DNA of 64,000 nt from Flammeovirga pectinis (GCF_003970675.1 NZ_CP034563.1:62001-126000), one strand, 5' to 3'; shown: positions 48,742 through 57,196, numbered from the stretch's first letter. A program made the numbers and translations. Notes: generated by a model from the letters alone, not told the origin.

Positions 48742-48787
48742 AAAAGGTGCCTATTGAGAAATAATAATCTCAGTAAGCACCTTTTTT
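48742..48787 (+). terminator. Terminator after the C25 protein gene
   Basis: AAAAGGTGC and GCACCTTTT are the outer arms, with inner pairing TATTGAGA/TCTCAGTA, followed by TTTTTT. Confidence 0.85.
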
Positions 48788-48986
48788 ATTACGCCCAAAT
48801 CATTAAAAAATCAAATTCTTGATATCTAAGTACCCCATTAAATATCTTCCCCTATTCTACTACATGGTGCTATTGTTTGGTTATAGCTCACCCATCAAAA
48901 TAATACTTCTCTTACGCTCCCCATCATTTTTACACGCTTATGTACTTTTTCTTTTTCCCTAACATATTCTACTATTAATTTGTAGC

Positions 48987-50048
48987 ATGAATGAATTAAA
49001 CAAGAGGAACAGTTTACTTTATTGGCAATGTCAATTTTTGGGTTGGGGCACAGTCTCTCTCTATTGGGCCTACAGGTTAGTTGCTTTTAGTGAATATAGC
49101 ATGGGTATTATTGTATTAAATTACATCTTGGATGTGGGCATTAGTATTGGGCTAACGCACATGTATAAGCACTTTGCTATCCATCAGAAATGGACCATGC
49201 TAGATTTATCTTCTTTGTTTATAAGGTTAGTACCTTCTATTATTGTTTTGGCGGCCATTTTTACGCTACTCAATAACCTAAAATGGTATTATTGTATCAT
49301 TTTCGGTACGGAAGAACAAGTGGTGATGTCTGTTATTTTAATGACTTGGGATCCTATTTTTATTACGGGTTTACGTATGATGTCTATTTGGGTATTGGCG
49401 TATCATTTGTACCATTTTTACCAAAGAGAAATACAAACAGCCAAAGAAAATACTGCCTTAGCGCAAATTGTACAACAAGCACAACTGGATAATTTACAGA
49501 CACAACTGAACCCTCATTTTTTGTTTAATTCTTTAAATTCTATCAAAGCATTAGTAATTGAAAGACCAGAAATAGCAAGAAGAGCCATCGATTTACTCTC
49601 AGATATTTTACGTACTTCTTTGTATGAAAAAGATACATCTCTTATTGGTATTCAGCAAGAATTGAGCTTGGTAAATGATTATATCGAACTAGAAAAATTA
49701 CGTTTTGAAGAGCGCTTAACTACTTCTTTTTCTATTGATGAAACATTGATGCAGCATAAGATACCTACATTGAGTATTCAGCTTTTAATAGAAAATGCCA
49801 TTAAACACGGTATAGATAAAAAGATAAATGGCGGAACTATTGAGTTGTTGATTACTGAAAAAGAAAGCTCCCTCTTTATTATTGTCAAAAACCCTGGCAC
49901 ATTCATAGAAAATAACCCTTCTAAAGGTTTAGGACTTAAAAATCTGTTGGATCGATTAGAAATGCAATACAAAGGAAAAGCACATTTTTCAATTCAAAAT
50001 GATGCAGAAAATACTGTTACAGCCACTTTAGAAATTCCAATGCAATAA
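48987..50048 (+). CDS. LytS-type sensor histidine kinase
   Basis: Four membrane helices (about 13-35, 39-60, 74-96, 125-148) precede a short coiled linker and the kinase core. The core has the phospho-acceptor motif TQLNPHFLFNSLNSIKAL with His177, N box IENAIKHGID and glycine box SKGLGLKNLLDRL. GC content in this gene and its partner appears slightly above that of the neighbouring carbohydrate genes. The regulator gene starts two bases after its stop. Confidence 0.91.
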   Translation: MNELNKRNSLLYWQCQFLGWGTVSLYWAYRLVAFSEYSMGIIVLNYILDVGISIGLTHMYKHFAIHQKWTMLDLSSLFIRLVPSIIVLAAIFTLLNNLKWYYCIIFGTEEQVVMSVILMTWDPIFITGLRMMSIWVLAYHLYHFYQREIQTAKENTALAQIVQQAQLDNLQTQLNPHFLFNSLNSIKALVIERPEIARRAIDLLSDILRTSLYEKDTSLIGIQQELSLVNDYIELEKLRFEERLTTSFSIDETLMQHKIPTLSIQLLIENAIKHGIDKKINGGTIELLITEKESSLFIIVKNPGTFIENNPSKGLGLKNLLDRLEMQYKGKAHFSIQNDAENTVTATLEIPMQ

Positions 50049-50050
50049 CC

Positions 50051-50770
50051 ATGAGTACTTATAAAACAATCATTATTGATGATGAACGATTGGCACGTTC
50101 GGAAGTAAAAAGGGCACTTGCTCTCTATCCAGAATTTGAAGTACTCGGTGAAGCCGCTAATGTGGACGAAGCGCTCGTTTTAATTGAAAAAACACGCCCC
50201 GATCTTCTCTTTCTTGATATACATATGCCAGAGAAATCAGGCTTCGATTTACTGCAAGAATTAACCGTTGTGCCTGAGGTGGTTTTCACTACGGCTTACA
50301 ACCAATATGCGGTTCAGGCTTTTGAGGTAAATGCTTTAGATTATTTAGTGAAGCCACTACGGGATGAACGTTTTGGACAAACCATAGAGAAGGTAAAGCT
50401 AGAATTGGCAAAGAAGGAAGAGAAAATTAAACCCCTTCCAATGTCGTATAAAATCTTTGTCAAGGATGGAGAACAATGTCATTTTATTCCGCTCTCTGAA
50501 ATCAGATTAATTCAATCTATGGAGAATTACGCACGCCTGTTCTTTGGTGATAATAAAGTATTGATTAAAAAGTCTCTCAACCTTATTGAGGAAAAACTAG
50601 ACCCGAATGTGTTTTTCAGAATCAATCGACAACAAATTATCAATATGGAATATATCGCTGAGATTATTCCTCATTTTAAAAACAAATTAAATATTCAATT
50701 GACTACGGGAGAATTATTGGAGGTTTCTAGTCGTCAGTCGGTGAAGTTTAAAAACATCAATACACTATAG
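50051..50770 (+). CDS. LytTR-family response regulator
   Basis: Receiver domain with DDE at 10-12, phospho-acceptor Asp56 (LLFLDIHMP) and switch segment DYLVKPL. A LytTR DNA-binding domain (about 140-238) follows, with IRLIQSMENYARLFF and FFRINRQQIINMEYI. It pairs with the LytS-type kinase just upstream. The first copy of the intergenic repeat family starts nine bases after the stop codon. Confidence 0.92.
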   Translation: MSTYKTIIIDDERLARSEVKRALALYPEFEVLGEAANVDEALVLIEKTRPDLLFLDIHMPEKSGFDLLQELTVVPEVVFTTAYNQYAVQAFEVNALDYLVKPLRDERFGQTIEKVKLELAKKEEKIKPLPMSYKIFVKDGEQCHFIPLSEIRLIQSMENYARLFFGDNKVLIKKSLNLIEEKLDPNVFFRINRQQIINMEYIAEIIPHFKNKLNIQLTTGELLEVSSRQSVKFKNINTL

Positions 50771-50778
50771 TAATACCT

Positions 50779-50941
50779 CTGTTCTGAGTGTTAAGCCGAA
50801 GGCGTCACTCGGAACTTGCATATTATTATAGTCTGTGACTTATAACAACAAAAAAACTAAACTATATTATTGTTATCAGTTTCAAACTTATACAATAATA
50901 CAGTTCGTAGTAACGCCTATCGGCTTTATACTACAAACAGT
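50779..50941. repeat. Structured repeat, copy A (163 bp, complete)
   Basis: Three modules. Module 1 is a hairpin with arms GTTCTGAGTG and CACTCGGAAC that enclose TTAA-GCC-GAA-GGC-GT. Module 2 contains AGTCTGTGACTTATAAC and a long hairpin (arms AACTATATTATTGTTAT and ATACAATAATACAGTT). Module 3 is module 1 inverted, with arms GTTCGTAGTA and TACTACAAAC. No ORF. It starts nine bases after the LytTR stop. Confidence 0.8.
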
Positions 50942-51019
50942 ACCAGTGATATACAAAATACATTACATCATAAACCCATGACTGAGGACATGAGCTAATG
51001 ATACCGAATATTAAATACT

Positions 51020-51616
51020 ATGAAAAATATAACATTACTACTTGTTGCACTTTCTATGCTAAGTGCCTGTGATTTTGCTACAAAACATATTACTACAAAT
51101 CAGCCTATTCAAAGTGAATATAAAATGGGAGAACAATGGGTTTGGCATTGGGAAAGAGCTGTAGATGGTCATGTAAGGGATGAAGGAAGGGATACTCAAA
51201 AAGTAGTTCGTTACAACGGTGATTTGGGCTTTTGGAATGGTATAGATACGGTACTCGTGGCAAAGACATTATTACCCGATAATAGTGCTACACCTTTCCG
51301 TGATTGGCCCCTATTTGTGGGTAAAAAATGGCAATACGAATCTACTTGGGAAAATAATGAGGGGACTACTGGCAAAACTGCTCAAGATGTTGAAGTTGTG
51401 GCTTATGAAGCTCTAAAAGTGAAAGGTGGAACGTTCAAAGCATATAAGTTAATTTACCAAGGGATTGTAACCAACTCTAGGGGTTTTAAAGGTGAAATGA
51501 CAGATACGTGGTGGTATGCTCCTGAATTGAAAACATACATTAAACACATCAATGAAGATGGACATGGGGTGTATACTAATGAATTGATTAGTTATACCAA
51601 TGCTACAGCCCTGTAG
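51020..51616 (+). CDS. Hypothetical lipoprotein
   Basis: Signal MKNITLLLVALSMLSAC with lipobox Cys17. The mature 180 residues are beta-rich and tryptophan-rich (MGEQWVWHWERAV, PLFVGKKWQYESTWEN, EMTDTWWYAPELKTYIKH). The pattern VGKKW-Y...VVAYE-KVKGGTFKAYK...WYAPE recalls DUF3108-like envelope proteins, but I cannot name it with certainty. The stop codon is TAG at 51614-51616, inside a perfect 28-bp palindrome. It lies between repeat copies A and B. Confidence 0.72.
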   Translation: MKNITLLLVALSMLSACDFATKHITTNQPIQSEYKMGEQWVWHWERAVDGHVRDEGRDTQKVVRYNGDLGFWNGIDTVLVAKTLLPDNSATPFRDWPLFVGKKWQYESTWENNEGTTGKTAQDVEVVAYEALKVKGGTFKAYKLIYQGIVTNSRGFKGEMTDTWWYAPELKTYIKHINEDGHGVYTNELISYTNATAL

Positions 51617-51640
51617 AGACGCAATGCATTGCGTCTCTAC
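51613..51640. repeat. Perfect 28-bp palindrome overlapping a stop codon
   Basis: GTAGAGACGCAATG is followed directly by its exact reverse complement with no loop. The TAG stop of the lipoprotein gene is formed by its second to fourth bases. From memory, GTAGAGACG-type palindromes are dispersed in several bacterial genomes and resemble REP elements; this was not checked. Confidence 0.8.
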
Positions 51641-51646
51641 CTTCCC

Positions 51647-51809
51647 CTGTTCTGAGTGTCAAGCCGAAAGGCGTCACTCGGAACTTGCATATTGTTATAG
51701 TCTGTGACTTATAACAACAAAAAAACTAAACTATATTATTATTATAAGTTACAAACTTATACAATAATATAGTTCGTAGTAACGCCTACGGCTTAATACT
51801 ACAAACAGT
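51647..51809. repeat. Structured repeat, copy B (163 bp, complete)
   Basis: Same length and module order as copy A. Module 1 inner stem is GCC-GAAA-GGC. The central hairpin is nearly perfect, with arms AACTATATTATTATTATAAG and CTTATACAATAATATAGTT. Module 3, read inverted, has GCC-GTA-GGC. It is flanked on both sides by unrelated perfect palindromes. Confidence 0.8.
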
Positions 51810-51834
51810 GTAGTAAACACTTGAAACATAAAAG

Positions 51835-51872
51835 TATCATCAGCCCAGGACTTAAGTCCTGGGCTGATGATA
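51835..51872. repeat. Perfect 38-bp palindrome
   Basis: TATCATCAGCCCAGGACTT is followed directly by its exact reverse complement, with the centre at CTTAAG. It lies 25 bases after repeat copy B and 60 bases before the peptidase start codon. It could extrude as a cruciform or form a hairpin in the 5' leader of the peptidase mRNA. It resembles dispersed CCCAGGACTTAAGTCCTGGG-type palindromes, from memory only. Confidence 0.8.
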
Positions 51873-51931
51873 CGGAGCAAAAAAAGAAAATTTCTACTAG
51901 TCTCAAATTATATTCAGAACATATTATTACC

Positions 51932-54199
51932 ATGAAAAACATACTCTTCTATCTATTCATTTTAATTTCCATTTTTCTTTCCATTTTATCAGTGGATGCA
52001 CAAGAAATACCTTTTCAAAAAGTAGACATTTCAGCTTCCGAAACTATCGCCTTACAGATGAATACACTCGCGAAAGCGTACATCAATTCAGAAGAGAAAT
52101 TAGAAGGCAGTGATCTGTATCGCATTAATATTCTTGCAGGAAATTACGATGAAGCAATTGCACAAATTAAAACCCTTCGTGAAGAAAATGGAGGAATAGG
52201 CAATCACCCCTATGGCATTTGTTACGAGGTATATGTAAAGGCGAAACAACTACAAGAAGAAAAAGAGATTGCATTTGAAATCGCTTACCAAAAAGTTTTT
52301 CTTGAGTACCTCAATAGCTGTGAGGACAATCTTGCATTAACTGCCAACTATGCCTTTACTACTTATGATAATGTGGTACAGTTTACAAACACATTTAATT
52401 CGGAATATGAAAAGCTTACTTCTTCTTCTCTTAACACCGAACAAGCCTTATCTCTTTTGAAAAATTATTTTCGTTATCGTGTTTTTTCAGAGACAGAAAC
52501 CATTGTCTTTCGTGAGGTAAAAGCGGATCAAAAGAGAAAATATATTTTTATGGATACGCTAATTACTTCTTCCATTGATGGTGCTGAAATTGACATAACG
52601 GTAGTACGCAAAAGAGAAAATACAACTCCCCTGCCTGCTATTCTGAATTTCACCATTTATGCCGACAGTGTCAATATCAATGATGCTATTTTACCAGCAA
52701 CTAAAGGGTATGTGGGTGTATTGGCAACTTCTAGGGGTAAACGTAGAAGTAGTAATAAAATTCATCCGTATGTACATGAACACAAAGATGTTTATGCGGT
52801 GATTGATTGGATTAGTAAACAGCCTTGGAATACACAAGAAGTGGGAATGTTTGGCGGTAGTTACAACGGTTTTACGCAATGGGCTTCTATGAAAAATAAG
52901 GTACACCCTGCCCTAAAAACAATTGTTCCTTCTGTGACTGCTGCTCCCGGTATTGATGTACCGAGAGAAAACAATATCTTTTTCAACTTCCCTTACAAGT
53001 GGATCTCTTATGTTACGGAAAACAAATACCTTTTCCATACGAGTCCGCAAAGATGGAACGATTTGAATACCAATTGGTATGCATCTGGCGTGGCTTACAA
53101 TAAAATGGACAGTATTGACGGAACACCCAACCCCTTATTTCAGGAGTGGATTAGTCACCCCACTTACGATGATTATTGGCAAGGCATGATTCCTTATAAG
53201 GAAGAGTTTGCTCATATTGACATCCCTGTTTTAACTACTACTGGCTACTATGACGATGCACAACGTGGTGCTTTGTATTACTACAGAGAACACATGAAAT
53301 ACAACCCCAATGCAGAACATTATGTATTGATTGGCCCTTATGATCATTGGGGTGCACAGTCTACGCCAACTACCAACTTAAGAGGATATGCATTGGATGA
53401 AGTCGCTCGTATTGACATTAAAAACAAATTGATCTTTGAATGGTACGATTACATTCTGAAAGGAGCAGAAAAACCTGCAATATTAAAAGACAAAGTCAAT
53501 TTTCAAGTCATGAACACCAACAAATGGGTACACCGTTCCTCTTTTGAAAACATGAGTGATGATACCATTCCTTTCTACTTAAACACACAAAAAGAAGGGG
53601 AAGTCTATACGTTAGGAAATACTCCACAAAGCACAAAGCAAGAGCATTTATTACAGATTGATTTAGCCAACCACTCTACACAAAACAATGCAAATTATTA
53701 CCCTTGGCCTATTGCTAAAGATAGCATCGACTTAAAAGAGGGTTTAGTATTTATCAGCGAAGCTTTTGCAGAAGATAAAATTATCAATGGTGCTTTCTCT
53801 GGAGAATTAATAGTAACCACCAACAAAAAAGATTTCGACTATTCGGTCTTACTTTATGAATTGACAACAGAAGGAAAATACTTCCATTTGAGTTATCATA
53901 TTGGTCGTGCTAGCCATACGCACAGCATGGAAGAACGTACTTTACTCACCCCTCATCAACCGACTTCTATCACTTTCAATGATACAAGAATCATTAGTAA
54001 GCAAATGAAGAAAGGAAGTAAAATGGTTGTGGTAATTACTGGAAATAAAAATCCTAATGCACAAATCAATTATGGTACGGGAAAGGATGTCAGTACAGAA
54101 AGCTTTGCTGATGCTGATGAGCCTTTGGAGTTGAAAATAAGTAGTGAGAGCTGGGTTAATATTCCTGTTTTGAAGGAGTCTGTTGACTTCAAACTATAA
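51932..54199 (+). CDS. Secreted CocE/NonD-type (peptidase S15 family) hydrolase
   Basis: I use the ATG at 51932, which gives a signal peptide (MKNILFYLFILISIFLSILSVDA). The longer TTG frame would run through the 38-bp palindrome. Residues 25-200 are a helical N-terminal region. The S15 hydrolase core has nucleophile Ser310 in MFGGSYNGFTQ, an Asp in TTTGYYDDAQRGAL and a His in IGPYDHWGA. The last 200 residues form the beta-sandwich (X-Pro dipeptidyl-peptidase C-terminal-like) domain. Members are acyl esterases or X-prolyl dipeptidases. The substrate is not evident. Confidence 0.87.
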   Translation: MKNILFYLFILISIFLSILSVDAQEIPFQKVDISASETIALQMNTLAKAYINSEEKLEGSDLYRINILAGNYDEAIAQIKTLREENGGIGNHPYGICYEVYVKAKQLQEEKEIAFEIAYQKVFLEYLNSCEDNLALTANYAFTTYDNVVQFTNTFNSEYEKLTSSSLNTEQALSLLKNYFRYRVFSETETIVFREVKADQKRKYIFMDTLITSSIDGAEIDITVVRKRENTTPLPAILNFTIYADSVNINDAILPATKGYVGVLATSRGKRRSSNKIHPYVHEHKDVYAVIDWISKQPWNTQEVGMFGGSYNGFTQWASMKNKVHPALKTIVPSVTAAPGIDVPRENNIFFNFPYKWISYVTENKYLFHTSPQRWNDLNTNWYASGVAYNKMDSIDGTPNPLFQEWISHPTYDDYWQGMIPYKEEFAHIDIPVLTTTGYYDDAQRGALYYYREHMKYNPNAEHYVLIGPYDHWGAQSTPTTNLRGYALDEVARIDIKNKLIFEWYDYILKGAEKPAILKDKVNFQVMNTNKWVHRSSFENMSDDTIPFYLNTQKEGEVYTLGNTPQSTKQEHLLQIDLANHSTQNNANYYPWPIAKDSIDLKEGLVFISEAFAEDKIINGAFSGELIVTTNKKDFDYSVLLYELTTEGKYFHLSYHIGRASHTHSMEERTLLTPHQPTSITFNDTRIISKQMKKGSKMVVVITGNKNPNAQINYGTGKDVSTESFADADEPLELKISSESWVNIPVLKESVDFKL

Positions 54200-54209
54200 T
54201 ATTTCACTT

Positions 54210-54535
54210 CTGTTCTGAGTGTCAAGCCGAAAGGCGTCACTCGGAACTAGCATATAGTTATAGTCTTTGACTTATAAGTACTCCACAAAAATTAGTTTAT
54301 ACTATTTATCATTATTTTTTGCGATTATTTCATCTAAAAAAAACTTTCAATAGAACCACTATTGATGCAATTTTTAGCTTCATACTCACAAAAAAACAAA
54401 TAGAAAACTAGATATAAGTTAATTTCGGTGGAGTACTTAACAACAAAAAACTAAAACTATATTATTGTTATAAGTTAAAAACTTAGACAATAATATAGTT
54501 CGTAGTAACGCCTACGGCTTAATACTACAAACAGT
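54210..54535. repeat. Structured repeat, copy C, split by a MITE-like insertion
   Basis: The copy totals 326 bp. Removing the 161-bp insertion and one TA leaves exactly 163 bp, the length of copies A and B. Module 1 has GCC-GAAA-GGC, module 3 inverted has GCC-GTA-GGC. It starts 11 bases after the stop of the S15 hydrolase gene. Confidence 0.8.
54277..54437. mobile_element. 161-bp MITE-like element (IS630/mariner-like) inserted in repeat copy C
   Basis: Terminal inverted repeats AGTACTCCAC and GTGGAGTACT are perfect for 10 bases and continue imperfectly to nearly 30 (AAATTA and TTATA blocks are shared). It is flanked by TA at 54275-54276 and 54438-54439. The uninterrupted sequence ACTTATAACAAC in copies A and B shows the empty site. 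There is no ORF, so movement would need a transposase in trans. Confidence 0.75.
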
Positions 54536-54567
54536 GAAAAGTATATAATTTTGTTTAAAACCCTATT

Positions 54568-54685
54568 CACTGGCGCAAGTATTAAGACGAAGTCGTCACT
54601 TGTGTCTTATATTTTGAAGAAGTCTGTCGACTTCTAGCCACAAAAAAACAAGTGCGATATGGTGGTTATAAGTTGCCAACTTAAA
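54568..54685. repeat. Structured repeat, copy D (GCAAGTG subtype)
   Basis: Module 1 is GCAAGTA-TTAA-GAC-GAA-GTC-GTC-ACTTG, followed by GAAGAAGTCTGTCGACTTC and a remnant of the central hairpin (GGTTATAAGTTGCCAACTTA). The inner stem is GAC/GTC instead of GCC/GGC and the outer stem CAAGT/ACTTG instead of GAGTG/CACTC. It ends at the stop codon of the minus-strand lipoprotein gene and follows copy C by 32 bases. Confidence 0.7.
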
Positions 54686-55393
54686 CTATAATTTCGCATC
54701 ATTCTTTTTTTGTAATTTAAATTCCGCTGATCTTCGTATTTGCTCGTCTAGATCCCATTCCAATGGATGTCTGCGGTTGGCTAAAGCTTCTGCAATAGGA
54801 CCTAATCCAATTTCTGCTCGTCTTTTATCTACATTTTCAGGGTCAATTATTGGCCACACATTAAAGCTTTTCGTTTCTGAATAATACTTTATCTGTCCTC
54901 CATAAATTTGAAAATCGCCACGATCAGTAGCCAATCTATCTTCTGCACGAGCCAATAATCTTGGTGCTAATCCCTTTTCTTTTACTGCTTTTTTCATCAC
55001 AGGAATGTACGCTTTTCTGACTTCAATACTTGAATGTTGAAGTACATTACAGATGGTTTGATTACCTTGTTCACCAATGACATTTACGTTTGGCCAGCCA
55101 TAAGTATCCAAAAGGTTAAGTATTTTCTTTTCATTAATATCATGTGCCTTATGGTAGATCACATCTTGCTTTTTGAACGCTTCTGATTCATAACCATGTG
55201 CTCTTCCCAATGAATCCCTACGTCGGATGGGTAGTTGTTCTGACCACCAAATGGAATCTAACATAGCCACTAGCGTTACCTCATCGAGAGACTTATCTGT
55301 TTTAAGCTGTTTTTCTTCTTTACCACCTTCTTTTTGGGTACAAGAAGCGATAATACATAGGATGTAAACAATAAATAGATTCTTTATTTTCAT
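54686..55393 (-). CDS. DUF6624-like lipoprotein
   Basis: Signal MKIKNLFIVYILCIIASC with lipobox Cys18. The rest shows the pattern I associate with DUF6624: WPNVNVIGEQGNQTICNVLQHS, then YIPVMKKAVKEKGLAPRLLA-EDR, then FQIYGGQI. The segment IWWSEQLPIRRRDSLGRAHG lies near residue 48. No catalytic function is known. It starts 20 bases after the stop of the beta-lactamase-like gene, so the two are probably co-transcribed. Confidence 0.72.
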   Translation of the reverse strand: MKIKNLFIVYILCIIASCTQKEGGKEEKQLKTDKSLDEVTLVAMLDSIWWSEQLPIRRRDSLGRAHGYESEAFKKQDVIYHKAHDINEKKILNLLDTYGWPNVNVIGEQGNQTICNVLQHSSIEVRKAYIPVMKKAVKEKGLAPRLLARAEDRLATDRGDFQIYGGQIKYYSETKSFNVWPIIDPENVDKRRAEIGLGPIAEALANRRHPLEWDLDEQIRRSAEFKLQKKNDAKL

Positions 55394-55413
55394 GCTTTAT
55401 AAAATTTGTTCTG

Positions 55414-56481
55414 TTACTCCGGATTATATAATTTGACTGTCTTTTTTATTACTTCCATTTGTGTTTGAATGCTATTTCTTCTTTTGTAGGTACTTTTTGT
55501 TTTAAAAGCGAGTACCACATCAATCTCAGGATAAATTGTAATATTTTGTCCTAAGGCCCCTTGCGCAGAATAGGCGTTCTTAAATCTATCATCTTCGGTG
55601 TTTTCTATTAACCACCACATATAACCATACCCTAGATCTAAGCCATCCTCTTTTAATATAGGTGCATTTTTCTGAGCTTCTTTGTAAGAGGTTCTTTGCG
55701 TAGTCATTTCTTTTACCCAAGCTTCAGGGATCACTTGTTTGTTTTGCCATTTACCATTTCTCAACATCAATAAACCAATACGTGCCATGTCTCTTGTAGA
55801 AAACCACATGTGGTAGGCTGGGAATTTAGACACTTCTAAGTTTCCGTTTTTTAGTTGTAAAGAACTATCCCAGTCTTGCATCTGAAGAGATGCAACTAAC
55901 TGTTCTTCTATTTCATCATAGATATTTTTATTCGTCTCTTGTTCGAAAATATGACCAGCTAAATTGAAATCCCAGTTACTGTATAACCAGTAACTACCAG
56001 GCTTTGCAGACCCTCTTTCTGGAGCTAATCTTCTGAAATCACCTCCATTAGAACCTGGTAAAAAAACACCAGAACGGGCTGAAATTATATCCTTGATCGT
56101 AGCCGATTTTTCTATTTTTAGAAGAGAAGAATGATCTTCTATTTTTAATTCGGCAAGTGTTTTATTTAAATTGATTTGGCCATTTTCTACATATTTCCCA
56201 AAGAGCATAGATAGCACACTTTTTCTACAAGAAGCGATGTAACTATTTTCTTCTATATCGCCATACTCTAGTACAACTTGTCCTTTATGAATAATCATAA
56301 GTCCAGTAATATTTGTACTATCAATGATATATCGTGTAAAGTTTGATCGGTCCGTTTCTCCCCAACCCAACGTAGAAGGATTCTGAGGTGTCTTCCAGTT
56401 TTTATCAGGATATACCTGTGCCTCACTGATACAGTTGGTGAATAAAGAGATGATTAGCAAGGAGAGAATAATTCGCATCAT
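55414..56481 (-). CDS. Serine beta-lactamase-fold hydrolase (lipoprotein)
   Basis: The N-terminus MMRIILSLLIISLFTNC is a lipoprotein signal. The nucleophile motif S-x-x-K is SCRK with Ser84 and Lys87. The Tyr motif is in YWLYSNWDFNLAG (Y-S-N). A later segment, GYGYMWWLIEN, and SAQGALGQNITIYPEIDVVLAFKT, typical of class C-like serine hydrolases, fill the third motif position. Such proteins act as esterases, peptidases or amidases rather than antibiotic resistance enzymes. It is upstream of and close to the DUF6624-like gene. Confidence 0.87.
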   Translation of the reverse strand: MMRIILSLLIISLFTNCISEAQVYPDKNWKTPQNPSTLGWGETDRSNFTRYIIDSTNITGLMIIHKGQVVLEYGDIEENSYIASCRKSVLSMLFGKYVENGQINLNKTLAELKIEDHSSLLKIEKSATIKDIISARSGVFLPGSNGGDFRRLAPERGSAKPGSYWLYSNWDFNLAGHIFEQETNKNIYDEIEEQLVASLQMQDWDSSLQLKNGNLEVSKFPAYHMWFSTRDMARIGLLMLRNGKWQNKQVIPEAWVKEMTTQRTSYKEAQKNAPILKEDGLDLGYGYMWWLIENTEDDRFKNAYSAQGALGQNITIYPEIDVVLAFKTKSTYKRRNSIQTQMEVIKKTVKLYNPE

Positions 56482-56739
56482 TTGTTCTTTAATTATAGCA
56501 ATAGTAAGTAAACACCTCTAACGCTACATTTATAATTATAGATTAAAGAGCTCCTCGTCAATTTATGTATAATGAATTATGATACAATCTCTAAGGTACT
56601 TTGAATAACAAATTTTATTTTGAATTAACTATCATTAACATCGTGTTATCTACTCACTATTCATAGTAAGAATAAAATGCTTCAAGTGATTGCTAAAAAT
56701 AAAGTTTCTAATCCTGTCCGAGAGTAAAAGTAATTACTT
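56482..56739. promoter_or_regulatory. Upstream region of the serine hydrolase gene
   Basis: About 260 AT-rich bases between the hydrolase start codon and repeat copy E. It should contain the promoter of the two-gene lipoprotein operon. No clear motif was identified. Confidence 0.35.
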
Positions 56740-56813
56740 CACTAGCGCAAGTGTTAAGACGAAGTCGTCACTTGTGTCTTATTTTTTGAAGAAGTTTGTT
56801 GACTTCTAGCCAT
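56740..56813. repeat. Structured repeat, copy E (GCAAGTG subtype, short)
   Basis: Module 1 GCAAGTG-TTAA-GAC-GAA-GTC-GT-CACTTGTG, followed by GAAGAAGTTTGTTGACTTC. Only the first two hairpins are present. It precedes copy F by 27 bases. Confidence 0.7.
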
Positions 56814-56840
56814 ACAAAGACTATAAAAAAACACTACCCC

Positions 56841-57008
56841 CTGTTTTGAGTGTTAAGCCGAAAGGCGTCACTCAGAACTAGAAAATTGTTATAGTCTGTG
56901 ACTTATAACAACTAAAAGAAACCAAGAATTTTATTATTGTTATAAGTTACAAACTTAAACAATAATAAAATTCGTAGTAACGCCTATCGGCTTGATACTA
57001 CGAATAGT
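56841..57008. repeat. Structured repeat, copy F (168 bp, complete)
   Basis: Module 1 arms are GTTTTGAGTG and CACTCAGAAC with inner GCC-GAAA-GGC. Where copy A has CTCGGAAC opposite GTTCTGAG, this copy has CTCAGAAC opposite GTTTTGAG. The central hairpin arms start AATTTTATTATTGTTATAAG. Module 3 has perfect outer arms TTCGTAGTA and TACTACGAA. Confidence 0.75.
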
Positions 57009-57016
57009 GAGGAAAA

Positions 57017-57136
57017 TGATTAAGTCTTTGACTTATCACATTATGCGACTAATACAGTTTATTTTTGTTGTAAGTTGAAAACTTAAACAATACTAGAGTT
57101 CGTAGTGAGGTCTTTCGACTTAACACAACGAACAGT
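57017..57136. repeat. Structured repeat, copy G (modules 2 and 3)
   Basis: Begins with TTAAGTCTTTGACTTA, then a central hairpin remnant (GTTGTAAGTTGAAAACTTA). Module 3, read inverted, is GTTCGTTGTG-TTAA-GTC-GAAA-GAC-CT-CACTACGAAC. The inner stem is GTC/GAC, a third compensated version of the same pairing. It runs directly into the group II intron-like remnant. Confidence 0.7.
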
Positions 57137-57196
57137 AGAGGAGATTCATGTACGGTTCTGTGATAAGTTAGGGGTGAAATCCCCCTAGCTTACTCG
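57130..57196 (+). mobile_element. 3'-end remnant of a group II intron (domains V-VI-like)
   Basis: The segment CATGTACGGTTCTGTGATAAG, then GGGGTGAAATCCCC and CTAGCTTACTCG, matches the usual layout of a bacterial group II intron 3' end (domain V 3' strand ACGGTTC, domain VI stem, terminal TACTCG). A shortened domain V could form from GAACAGTA, GAG, loop GAGA, TTC and TACGGTTC, but the catalytic AGC triad is not intact. There is no reverse transcriptase ORF in the window. The last 12 bases encode the final residues and stop of the minus-strand gene. Confidence 0.5.

Noticed and set aside
51821-51931. Extended TTG start for the S15 hydrolase
   Set aside because: It would encode the 38-bp palindrome in the protein N-terminus and place the signal peptide 37 residues inside.
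50779-57136. CRISPR array
   Set aside because: Repeat units are long and diverged, spaced by whole genes rather than short uniform spacers, and no cas gene is nearby.
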